DNA from: Rhytidiadelphus loreus
Taxonomy: Eukaryota; Streptophyta; Bryopsida; Hypnales; Hylocomiaceae
Assembly: GCA_947034895.1 (NCBI GenBank)
Contig: OX344762.1
Span: 6,019,501-6,083,500, forward strand
Reading direction: 5' to 3'
Length of the DNA stretch: 64,000 bases
A program made the position numbers and the translations under genes. The notes under the pieces were generated by a model. That model was not told the origin of the DNA. It saw nothing but the letters and a program-made list of their open reading frames with translations, and did not search any database. This document shows positions 47,344 to 58,248 of this stretch, in pieces (positions within the stretch are counted from its first letter, which is position 1; the number at the start of each line of letters is the position of its first letter).

Positions 47344-48043
47344 AGGATGCCATAGAATCACATTCATGGTCCAGTAGCTAGCTAGTGCAGAAGACTAAAT
47401 TTCAAGGGTTTTGCAATGACTTGCCTAGTGCCAAGTCTTTTGTATGTTGTTACAATTAGTGATGTAAAGGAGATTCAAAAGAATGTGCTATGATTATAAC
47501 ATTATGATTATGCGTCCAATATTGTATTCAGGCTTGTCTTATGTTGCTATAATGGACTCAAAATTACCATGCAGTTTGAGTGCATGCATTTCTACTACGG
47601 TAGTATTTGTTTATTGTGTTTTCCACTTAACCAATCTTTTCTTCTCAATTTCCAAGTTAAGGTCGGTCTTGATAGCACTCACTTGACTTTTCTTTCTGCA
47701 AGAATTATTGAAGTAGCTAGTTCATCTTTAAAAAAAAAATTCAAAACTATGTTCTTAGTGATTGAGTCCATTTTCCATCTGGGTATTTAATCAATAGGTT
47801 TTCCGTAACTATGATGCAAACACTCAACTACCTACTTTGAAGACTTCCAATTGAAAACTATAGTCCACTAACATTTTTACTTTTACAGTGCTGGCACATG
47901 TTACTCTGAATATATATATAACTAGCTAGATATGTAGCCCATGTTTCTATGATAGAACTTAGAAACATGTCCTTTGTTCCAAGTTTGTTGGGTTGAGTAC
48001 CCTTGGAATTGCATTGCACATGGGTGATGAATTGAATTTTTTT
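47344..48043. other. 3' flank of the Dof-like locus
   Basis: No gene recognised; probably former 3' UTR and intergenic sequence. Confidence 0.5.
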
Positions 48044-48253
48044 TTAACCCTTAAGCACTTCGACGTCCATATTCTAGATGATGAACAGAGGTCTTGCAAG
48101 CGTTGTTTCATCCAATGTAACACTTAAATCTTAAAAAGACAACCTTCTTTTATGCCCAAGTTCATGAAATTTTGGTAAATGCAATTACTGTACAAAGATA
48201 TAAGCAAAAATGTGCCAAAATTTGAAAAAGGATTGAGGCGTTAAGGGGTTTAA
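48044..48253. mobile_element. Short TTAA-bounded element, 210 bp
   Basis: It starts TTAACCCTTAAGCAC and ends with the reverse complement of TTAAACCCCTTAACGCC. TTAA is at both ends. The length suggests a deleted, MITE-like derivative of the family. Confidence 0.65.
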
Positions 48254-50906
48254 TCTACAGGGAAGGGATCTCATTCAAGTGGGATTGATTCTAATCTTAT
48301 AGCCTCGATCATGGCGTCATAGTTGATGCTAAAGTTGCCCATCAAATTTTAGGTGTACATATCGATCATGATGTATCACAAAAATTTTACCTGTGCCATG
48401 ATGGACACAACATTTGATTGTCCAAGTCTGTCTCTTCCTCCTAGTGCATGAAAGGGCAGTTAACTGCATCTAATATGGACTGAATCAGAAAGCATTATTT
48501 TGTGCTAGTATAATTGCAATTTAATCCTGATTAAGCGATCGATTGAGATCAAACAACTCATCCATGTTAATTAGTGCTGGAGGACAGACGCCATCATTCT
48601 CAAGTGCTGCATGACAGTATGTGTTCCAAGAGAACTGGAGCTCCGTTTAATTACCCAGCGCCACGGGCGACAATCATTGTCGCGTATTAATTGTGAATTC
48701 TACATTGATCTATCATTGCATGCACTGTAAAGAAATATTGTCTATAATTCTATGAATAAAATTTGTTATCGCATGATGCATAGAACAGACTCAGCACAAT
48801 CTCTTTCAGTTGTCGATCTGTTGCTTAATACCTGCATGCAGATCGAGTGTGCAGCAAACAATAATAGGAAGCTTAGAAATCCACAGTCAGATGAATTGAA
48901 GCAGTGGATCAACCCACGGCCAATCTCGCTATTTTGGATTCTTCAGGTCTCCTGATGTCCAGAGGAATATTAAGTAGAATCAGACTCTTTTATGGGCATG
49001 TATGTATCAGTATCTGGGTGGCTTTAATTGCAAGAATAGCTTCCCGGTTTTGTCTCAAAATGGACTTTAGTACAGACTGTGAGTACTGTGACTTTTGGAA
49101 TAATAAATGTTTTTTAAAATTAAATTAAATATGAATAAAGTTTGTAAAGCATTCAAACTAGTATAGTATGCCTCTCTCAAAATTCAGACCTAGGAAAAAA
49201 AAATTATCTTCAAAATTTATGCACAAAAAAAAGAGTGATGAAAAATAGTTACCAAAAAAATGGATATACTTTGATGTTTGATTCTTAGAAAATTATAGTA
49301 AAAAAAGTTTCAAAAAAAATAAAATAGAAATTGGACATTTTTTCAAAGTAAAACTTGAAGGTGCTCCTTTTCAACCATTTGCATTAGTCTTTGCGAGAGA
49401 GAAAATTATATTCTTTGCACTTGTGTAAGAGTGGTGCACTTTGAACACATGTAGAAGGTTTACACTTCATTGTTTTTAGAAAAACTCTTCATAGGCTTGT
49501 GTAACTTCAAGAGAAAAAATTATATTCTTTGCACTTGTGTAAGAGTGGTGCACTTTGAACACTTGTAGAAGGTTTACACTTCATTGTTTTTAGAAAATCT
49601 CTTCATAGGCTTGTGTAACTTCAGTAGGAATCCTTGTATAATCCCATTTTTGACCTTCAAAGTCAAATTTTTAGGTCTAAAATAGTACATAAATCCCCCC
49701 CCCCCAATGGCCAAAGTAGACATCCAATTGGGGGTAGTTTTAAAATAGTAAAAAAATTGAAAAAAATTGAAAAAAAATACTCAATGTCTACAAGTACCAC
49801 ATGTACCTCCAAATCAAATTTCATAGAAAACAAACATACGATGTGAAAGTTACAAGTAGAAAATAACCTATTTGAAGCCGAAGAGACTATAAAAAAATAC
49901 AAGTGTTTCTTGTACAACCCCTTAGGATGGCTATAAGTACCTGAAGCAGTCTAATTTCATTGTAAACTAATTTTTGACTTGCCAGTGAATGGGAAGGCAA
50001 CCATTTTCTTGTCTTTGGGGCAAATTTAAAGATTTGGTTGACACAAACAATTTTGATGACTTTTGCTTAAACCTTAAACGTCGAAGAAGACGTTTGGCAT
50101 CCGATGGATGACATGGAATCTTTGTAGTAGGACAAAAGTGCAACTATTCATCTTTGGAATTTCTTGTAGGACAGTAGCTTGACTTCCAATGAGTGCTTTT
50201 GCTATTTCTAAAGCCCATCATGCACACAATAATGGAAAGAAATGATTTCCAAGGTCACCCTTTTGTCCTTTAAGGGTTAGTATTTAGTTGTAATTTTGGT
50301 AGCAAGAATAACTGTCAACTATTTTTGAACAAATTTGCTCTAAAATCTGGATAAATAGTCGCATTTCCTTCCTTACAATTCTGTAAAGATGACAATTCAG
50401 ACCATTCAATTTTGTTTCATTTGCATAATGTAGAATACAATTGACATTTTGCACTTTGCACAATCAACATTCATATCTTACACAATCCCAATCAAGCATA
50501 CCAAATTTTAGTTTCAAAAAAAAAAATCCATTTTGGGTGGATTTTTAAATTTAATTTTCATGGTTTTACATGATAATGCATTGAAAAACATCCATGATGA
50601 ATTTTTTTAATTCGATTGCATGGATATGTAGGAAACATCTATATGCACATCTTTTTCTTCAACAAGCATCTCCAAAAGAGTTTCACAATTCCCTCTATAG
50701 AGATTTCAATGTTGGTGTGACAATGTCCAAATTTTGTAAAATAATTATCTCTTTATTGTAATTAGATTTTGGCAAAATAATTGTACCATCACACTCAAAT
50801 GTACAAAATTAGAGCTTTTCTAAGGTTGGGCCGGGCTGGGCCAACTAGCCAAGCATATGTTGGAGACAGTGCAGTAATACACTTGATTTGGTTCCTCCAT
50901 TCAAGC
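48254..50906. other. Intergenic DNA with repeats
   Basis: No gene is supported. A possible TTAA-type short element lies at 50067-50280 (starts TTAAACCTTAAACG, ends CCTTTAAGGGTTAG, right TTAA altered). A stretch from about 50430 to 50810 resembles one arm of the foldback element at 41321-42156. Confidence 0.45.
49400..49622. repeat. Tandem duplication of about 111 bp
   Basis: Two adjacent copies (49400-49510 and 49511-49622) share text such as TTCTTTGCACTTGTGTAAGA and CTTCATAGGCTTGTGTAACT with very few differences, so the duplication is recent. Confidence 0.9.
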
Positions 50907-52119
50907 TAAGGTAGTATGCTCTAAAAGCGACCATTTAAAAGTTGGTCCGCCTTTTCATAGGCTTACATGGACAAAATTATTTTTAGACCATTTTTCAGAG
51001 AAAGAGAAATGGATGTGGAACCTAACACAAGTGGTTTTGTATTTTTCCAAACATTTTTGAATTACTTATAAATTTTCAAAGATCCAGGGCCTAGACACCT
51101 ATTTGTGACCATAGGTTTCCCAAAATCTGTCCACTTGCAATTTGTAAATAGATGTGCAGAAATCGAAGGCAATGATTGGCTCTTGCAGTAAAAAAATATT
51201 TTTTTCTCAATGCATTTAATTGTTACAGTCCATTTAAGGATCATAGTGTCTCCATTCTTCACCCCAAAATAGGGTTTGAAGAAGCAAGGCGCTTTAACCC
51301 CTAACTGCCTCATCGACCATATATGGTCGATCTGAAATTTCAGGCTCATTTTGAAGTGGGCAGTTAAATTCGTATGCCCGTTTTAAATTTTTTTTTGGGC
51401 AGTGTTTAGGGTTAACCATTCAAAACTTTCATTTTTCACTGAAAAAGGTACATATTTGAGTGTTGAGAGGTCTCCAAAGCCATTTATGTCCGTTAATGGA
51501 AGAGTAAAGCTTGCTAATTTTACTTCATTCTTCAACTTTGAGCAATTTCACTTGATTTGAGATCTAAAAACTTCTACTTATTCATTTGCTTTGAAAATGG
51601 TCCCAGTTGAAAGAGTAAAGTGTTTTCATGATTTTCACCATTGAAAATTTAAACAAGCAAGTGTTGATTTGGAGTTATTTGTGAATTATACTTATTAAAA
51701 AAATTGCATCTCAACAATTGCAAGGTGGATTGTGTAATGAGTTTAATAGCTTTTCAAGTGATATTAAGTTTTTTGAAAGGGTATTTTAGTGTGCTAACAC
51801 AATTTGTAGTTGTTCATGTTACTTCTAATCCCAAAAAGCTTTTATCTGCAAATTTCTGAAACATTGTGGAGAGGGACAACATATTAAAAATAGAAAACGC
51901 ACATTTCTCTTATTATAATCTCACAACTCTTATGGAATTTTGCACTCAAAATTGGTGTGCATACTAATAAGCAAGCTCTTTAAACATCCATACGGTTAGA
52001 TTTTGAAAAAAAAATCATTTTGTTTCAATGGAGATAACTATAAGCCCATGTTCTTTTTTCATGGGAAAAACACACTTGGAAAGGCTTAGGCACTTAGGGG
52101 TTAAGAGCATACTACCTTA
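50907..52119. mobile_element. 406-bp TIR element interrupted by a TTAA-bounded element
   Basis: The left end TAAGGTAGTATGCTCTAAAAG and the right end GAGCATACTACCTTA are inverted repeats. Removing the insert at 51294-52104 (keeping one TTAA) leaves about 406 bp, the same length as the related element at 62457-62863. That element matches it in reverse orientation across the interior, including ACCTATTTGTGACC and GTCTCCCAAAAT-like text. If the target is TA, the TIR proper begins AGGTAG. Confidence 0.85.
51294..52104. mobile_element. TTAA-bounded element, 811 bp, nested insertion
   Basis: It begins TTAACCCCTAACTGCC and ends GCACTTAGGGGTTAA. TTAA is duplicated at both ends, and the insertion lies in the right TIR of the 406-bp element. 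Its right part (ACGGTTAGATTTTG, GATAACTATAAGCC, CACTTAGGGGTTAA) is closely similar to the truncated copy at 55925-56294. No ORF of note. Confidence 0.9.
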
Positions 52120-52407
52120 TAGGGACAAGGGCTGGAGCTTTCTGTAAATGCAAGAACTTGGTTCAAATCTCCTCTACAAGGGATATTCACAAGTTTATTT
52201 CCCAACTTCTAACCGTCAATGAAAGCAGATGAATTGGTACAGATATGACCCTCATCACTCAAAATTCACAGTTAGTATCTCTTTCCTGGCCTCAACTAAT
52301 CCACTTCGTATCCGTGTCCTACCACAACACCACTAAAAGTACCTCCAAAAAGCATGATATACATGATCCTCATATGCATTCACACCCACTTTTTCTAACT
52401 TACTCCT

Positions 52408-55081
52408 TCATATTTCCTTTGCTCTCCAGTCAATGGCAGTGTCGTCATCGTCGTCCTCTTCAGAATCATCATCATCGTCAACACCCATGGCAGCCGGAAA
52501 AGTCACTACGCTCTCTGCTTTCACCTTTGCCACCCTCTCTTCTTTTGCCTTTCGTAGAATCTCAACTCTCTCCATGAGTGACCTAAAACAAAAGAACATA
52601 TGAATAATCAGTAACAAGTTTGCAACTAATACAAGGAACGTATTCTTGAATGAGGAAGAACCGCTTGAAGGAGACGAGTTATTGCTACCAAAACAGGCCA
52701 CGACAATTGAAAACCATCATGCTAAGTCCTATATACATTAATGCCACTTAGATGACTTAAGCTACAATTGATTTCTTACAAATCTTGAGCTGTTTAGTAA
52801 AAAAGTAAGAGTCTTGTAGTAAGGAAATAAGTGATACCTTTGCTCGATCCCTTCAAGTTCTTCTCTAATATCTGCTGCTTCTTCCTGAACAGATCATTGA
52901 GCGTTGAGTCAGGGAAAACTTGCGAGAGAGGTGCTCCGGCGTGAAGGTAAGCTACAGTGGAAGAAAAACGTATAAGAATTAAGTCCTTAGAGCAACAAAC
53001 CTCATCTTCTTCTTGCTGGACGTCAACTGCCACCAAGTCCACCTTGATGCTCTTTTGAAACTCTTTATATTCCTCCCTAAAACATATGAATTCGATGGCA
53101 ATTGGCAAACAAATTGTGACTTGGTATTCAATGCACAAGGCAACAATAGATACAGATAGCAGCAATCAAATGCACATGGAAGATATACAAAACCCCACTC
53201 ATAGACAATCTACTCTAACAATGGAGTTGGGAACTTTAGGAGGTTCTCACTTGATGTCAACTTTAGGAGGTTCTAAGCCTCGTGCCCGGTGATCCGCGTC
53301 AACATTGTCAAAGAAACCTTCAGGAACCTTCCCAGATGCAATCTCAGAAGGTGTTGAAGATTTTGCAGGCTGCACAAATCCATTTTGTGCATTTCTGACT
53401 ACAGGTTCCTGAATAGCTGGAGCACTAGTGGGTATCTGATGCTTGCCTGCTTCTGCAAAACAAACAATGTAAATAAATATAATCAAATCAAATCCCTCTC
53501 TCGATCTCCCTTTCCTTGCATCACAGTGACTAACGAAATGTGCATGCAGAATCACATAGATCATCCAAACAAGATATTAAGATCATCACGAGCGTTTACA
53601 AAACATTCTTTCGAAAAAATCCATCGCTAGTGATCAGAAATAGTTTGGTTCAAGTCAAGAGACACCTACCATCCGCGCGCACTCGTTTAGCACTTGGAGT
53701 AGCAGAAGAGTCGAAAAAATCAGCGGGTAGTTTAGAGGTCGGCGCACTTGGTGTGTCAAAGAAGTCTGCTGGTAGTCCGGTGGAAGTGGAAACGGGAGCA
53801 GCTGGTGGACTGGCTTTGGGAGCAGCTGGCGGTCCGGTTGAGTTTACTTTAGGAACAGTTGGAGGTTTTCTAGCATTCACCTGAAATGCGCTTCAAGGAA
53901 TTAGCAAACAAGGAGTTTCAAATTTCAAAATTGACTTCTGCAGAATAAAACCATGTGGCTCTTCACCAAAGAAATTTGAGAGCAGAAACTCTTTGCAGGT
54001 AGTTTCAATAGTCATGAGAGGCGAGTCAAATTGCTACAACAGCATCACATACGTCCGCAAGGAACAAACTTCACCACATACGAAAAGGAACGTTATGAAA
54101 AAAATCCGAACACCCACATTGTCAACTATGCCCCCCATAAAGTGTTCACAAAAGCCCCAGAAGGTAAATCCGAATCGGTTAGTATCATCCTAAACCCTTT
54201 CAAAATAAATTATAAACTATAAAAAGACAAGAAAAAACTCAATCCTCAATGTTCAACTTTCCCACGCCCTAATTTTATTCCTTTCGGCTGCCGTCACAAA
54301 GCAATGAACACCCTAAAACTACCAACCAGAAATCGAGAACCTACAATGCTTGCACGGGTTGCAGCTGGGGCGGGCTTGACAGACTTTGGAAATCGTCTCT
54401 TCACAGGTAGCGGTCCCGTCATTGCTTCTTGAATCCCAATTGCTTCTGAAATTAGAGATTTAAGCAATTTTCCAGTATCGGGAGTACAGAATCCTTACTT
54501 ATGGCTCCAACGAAAGTATACCAGAAGAAAACCTCTAAACCCCTAAACCCTAAACCCCAAACCCTAAACGAGGAAAAAATGAACAACGATTTGGCAATTC
54601 TCCGTGATTCAGTGACAAGAGCAGGATTTAACCAATCTAATTTGAAACATGCAAGCGAATTGGAGTCGAAGAAGCACACCCCAAAAGACGATCAGAAGAA
54701 GATGATGGAACGCAAAGTCCATCAAGAAAAGACGCATTTTACACTGAAATTCACTTTCCTCAACAGAGACGAACAGAGACGACTTAGAAACTTTACCTCC
54801 AGTTGGAATTTGAAGTGCTCCAGGCGAACTTATCTTCGATTGAGCCACCCTAAACTTCCATTGCTGCAGGGCTTCTCGGAGATGCCTGTCAACAACAGCT
54901 CGAGGAATGTCCCTATATCAATACTCATTCAAATTCATTCCCCGCATTTACAGTATTCAAGTTGAGCTCACAGATACTCTAGACGACATGTTAAGCAGAT
55001 GAAATCAGTGAAGGGACTTACAGAACAATCACAATGCATGGCTGCAGGCAAAGGGTTCACAGAAAGAGTGGTGGTTGCCAT
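52408..55081 (-). CDS. ZNF830-like nuclear protein
   Basis: Minus-strand exons, C-terminus last: 55081-55022 (or to 54972), 54912-54797, 54445-54345, 53880-53670, 53452-53251, 53076-53001, 52884-52838, 52582-52408 (TGA). Junctions from exon 2 on are GT-AG and in phase. Two LPADFFD motifs, then VPEGFFDN with ADHRARGLEP, EEYKEFQK, an acidic EEAADIREELEGIEQR helix, SLMERVEILRKAKEE, a run of Asp and the final DTAIDWRAKEI match the conserved C-terminal half of ZNF830. Metazoan ZNF830 associates with spliceosome/Prp19 components; a nuclear role here is inferred. The N-terminus is doubtful. The good GTAAGT donor at 55021 leaves the wrong phase for exon 2; an alternative donor CT|GTGAGC at 54971 restores phase but gives a 59-nt intron. 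No standard C2H2 finger is seen, only FICLTC and DRHLREAL. About 345 residues. Confidence 0.8.
54534..54570. repeat. Telomere-like repeats in an intron of the ZNF830-like gene
   Basis: CTAAACCCCTAAACCCTAAAC and a few more units, in degenerate CCCTAAA form, lie in the intron between exons 2 and 3. Confidence 0.85.
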
Positions 55082-55270
55082 GTCGTCGTCAAATGCCCCA
55101 ATTGAGTTTTTTCTGTAAATTTACAGCAATCAGCTCGTCAACTCAACCCATGCAACTTCTTATTAACCACAGTGAACCCAAATTCAGAAGCAATTGCAAC
55201 AACGAAGGATCGACTGATCACCTACGCGATCACCCAACGAGCTCGATTGATCACCTCCATATGCTGCACC

Positions 55271-55282
55271 AAACCCTAAACC
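55271..55282 (-). promoter_or_regulatory. Telo-box upstream of the ZNF830-like gene
   Basis: AAACCCTAAACC lies about 190 bp upstream of the minus-strand ATG. AAACCCTA telo-boxes are frequent in plant promoters of translation and RNA-processing genes; function here is inferred. Confidence 0.5.
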
Positions 55283-55291
55283 GATAAAGTG

Positions 55292-55649
55292 TAAGGTAGG
55301 AGCACCCATAACCGTCAAATTAAGCAATTCAGCATAGTTGGAGGCAAATTTTTCAAATTTTTTTTTTTTTTCAATGTTAGCAATTGAAAATCATGAATTT
55401 TCAAAAAAAAAATCGAATTTTTGGATAAGGCATCTAATTTCTACAAATTTTCAAAGTTGAACTCCCTAGGGCACCCTATACTGCACTCTAATAAATCTGC
55501 CTCGATTCTAGTACCAAAATCTAAAAAAGTCAGAGACCACCAACCACAATTAAGCATGGACACGGTTTCAAGAAACTTTTGAGAGCACTTTTAGGGAACT
55601 CTACAGTTGGTGTCAAGGTACACTCACGCTTATGGGTGTTGCTACCTTA
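55292..55649. mobile_element. 358-bp TIR element (TAAGGTAG.AGCACCC family)
   Basis: The left end TAAGGTAGGAGCACCCATAA and the right end (reverse complement TAAGGTAGCAACACCCATAA) form imperfect inverted repeats. Matching termini occur alone at 10332 and 27019. It lies just upstream of the ZNF830-like gene. Confidence 0.7.
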
Positions 55650-55681
55650 AACAACCAATCGGCTAAAGAAACTACAACAAA

Positions 55682-55837
55682 TAAACTACCCCGTTATGGA
55701 CAAAATGGGAGCAAGCCCATCATGGGCAAAATTGTAATGGTGGTGTAAGCTTACATTCAAGTTCTGAAATGTACACCAACATTATAATTTTGCTCACAAT
55801 GGGCTTGCTCCCATTTTGCCAGTAATCGGGTAGTTTA
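55682..55837. mobile_element. 156-bp foldback MITE
   Basis: TAAACTACCCCGTTATGGAC at the left and its approximate reverse complement CAGTAATCGGGTAGTTTA at the right extend inward (AAAATGGGAGCAAGCCCAT against ATGGGCTTGCTCCCATTTT) into an almost complete hairpin. Confidence 0.85.
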
Positions 55838-55849
55838 CCCTTTCATTAG

Positions 55850-56353
55850 AACCTCTTTAAAGTAACATGCCCAGGAATGGGTTTACTATATTACATTAGA
55901 GAGGTTGTTACATTAGGGAGGGTCATTGCAAGGTGAATTGTGTAACAAGTTTGATAGCTTTTCATGTAAATTAAGTTTTTTAAGAGTCCATTTTAGTGTA
56001 CTTATTCTATTTTTAGTTGTTCATGTCAAAAACTTTTATAAGCAAATTTCTGAAACATTGTGGAGAGGGACAACATACTCAAAATAGAATGCATACATTT
56101 CTCTTGTTATAATCTCACAATTCCTACACAATTTTACACTCAAAATTGGTGTGCATACTAATAAGCAAGTTCTTTAAACATCTATACGGTCAGATTTTGG
56201 AAAAAAAATCTGCCTCATGGAAGATAACTATAAGCCTGTGCTCTTTTTTCATAGGAAAAATATACTTGGAAACGCATAGGCACTTAGGGGTTAATGATGT
56301 TTGTATACAACTTAGGTCGGGACTACGTAATCAATATTACCTTAGAGAGGTTT
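55850..56353. mobile_element. Probable inverted-repeat element carrying a truncated TTAA-family copy
   Basis: AACCTCTTTAAAGTAAC at the left is approximately inverted at the right (ATTACCTTAGAGAGGTT). Inside, 55925-56294 matches the right half of the TTAA element at 51294-52104 and ends GCACTTAGGGGTTAA, but the left TTAA end is missing. Either a truncated insertion or a rearranged nest. Confidence 0.5.
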
Positions 56354-57331
56354 TACTATTGTTGGCATGAGATAGTAGAAGGAAAAACCACGTGAAACAA
56401 GACAAAATTTTAGCAAGGATAAACAACCAAGAAATAGCAAGCCATGGGGAAAGGAATTATTGAACCAACCCAACATGCAAAGATGAGTTTGAGCACTTGC
56501 TAGAACATAAATCACAAGGAAAACTAGGCAGGGCCCACTTTTCAACTATCAATTCTTTACTTTATTTCATAGCCTTCTAGACGTTTGCCTTTCTTTCTAA
56601 TGGGTGGTCTCTGTAGTAGGTGTATTGTTCGAAACTATCCCTACTTTGAAGAGTTGTTGCCACAAAAGTTGAAAGGCTCTACCTAACGGAGTCCTTAGTC
56701 TTTTACTACCAATATACATTCTAGTAGGGATATCCAACCAATTGATGACTAAAATTTCATAAGTTGGCTCATAAGTCATGGTATGCTTGCACTAGGTGTT
56801 AGTGGTGGTGTTAGACAAGTTTGTCTACTATCGTGTGTATGGAGGAAATGAACTAAGGATTGCAAGAATTGTGTTTGGCCATGGAATTTGGTAGGCCTAC
56901 ACAACTCCAATTTCCAATGTTGCTTATACAATACTTTTGTTTACTTCACATGTACAACTTACTATACTTGTATCCAACAATTTGCAAATCATAACTTACA
57001 TTCTTGATTAAAAAGATTTGGGTGTCCTTCTATAGTGTGCACTACTAGTAGAATGATACCATCTACAAAGTTGTAAAATATATGAGAAACATGCAACTCA
57101 ATTGAAGTCTTAAATGATTTGGTCCTAGATTCTTTGAAGAAGATATTGTATCAAATAGACCTTGTTGAGTACTACTCAAAAATGTTATAATCTCTTAGTT
57201 TACAAAAGCAAATAAAATCAAGCTATCATTTATTATGATAGCTTCTTGAATTGTAAAAAACAAAAAATATTTTTCACAATTTAAAAGAAATTTTGGTCTA
57301 TTATGTTCAATGAAGTCATCATTTATCCCAT
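56354..57331. other. Intergenic DNA, nothing recognised
   Basis: Small open frames only, with no domain or repeat structure seen. Confidence 0.5.
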
Positions 57332-58248
57332 TTAACTCCTAAAGGACAAAGTAGCCCACTTTAGACTTTTTGAAAATTTAGGCAACCCTTGTTGGTTTCA
57401 TAATTTAGAAGTCTTATATGAATTTTTTAGGATGGATGCTACTCATTATAATCTACATGTGAAGTTTTGTTTCATGTCATTTCAATAAATATTGCAAAAG
57501 TTAGAAGAATTTTTCCGATTTCAATGTCAAATTAGGGAGCACAAAATATGTTCTAAAAATACATTAATTATGTTTTTGGAAATTCATAGATTGATTCCTC
57601 CTCAAAAATATTTGAACAATTCAATTTAGAATAATGAGGTGCAAGTTATGAGGAGTTTTATTTTGCAAGCAATGAAGATAGAAAAAACATATAATAAAAA
57701 TTGTCTTTTGCTCTCAATTTTGAAAATTTTAAAGCAAAATCAAAATAGAAGATATTAATTGTTTACATTCTCACCATTGGGATTAACAATTTTCAATTTC
57801 TTGTAAAACTTATAAGCAAATTAGTTTTTTTCTTTCATTAAGTGCAACCTTCTATTTTCCAATTTTTTTAAAGATGAACATGAAAGTTTTTTTTGGTTAA
57901 AATTTTTACTATATATTTTCAACCCATTTTTCAACATATGGACTAAATGCACAAGTTATAGGACATACAAGTTTTTTTCCTAAAAAATATTGAAAGATAA
58001 AACTTCACCTTTTGGAAGGGCTACAAAAGCCTACATTTTGAAGTTTAGACACATTGAGCTTGCAATTGATGGAGAACCTCGTTCTAAAATTTTCAGAGAA
58101 TGTACCTAACAAATTAACCAAAAGGATCCTAGAATTGGATTATTTTGTTAAAAACTAAATATTGATGAAGATTTTGACCTTATTTTGGGATCAGTATTTT
58201 GAAGTAGTTTTCAACCTCTAAACATGTTGGTTCTTTAGGGCCGGTTAA
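57332..58248. mobile_element. TTAA-bounded element, about 917 bp
   Basis: It begins TTAACTCCTAAAGGACAAAG and ends with the reverse complement of TTAACCGGCCCTAAAGAACC; TTAA is at both ends and the tips share CCTAAAG-AC. The interior is AT-rich and non-coding. Confidence 0.7.
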
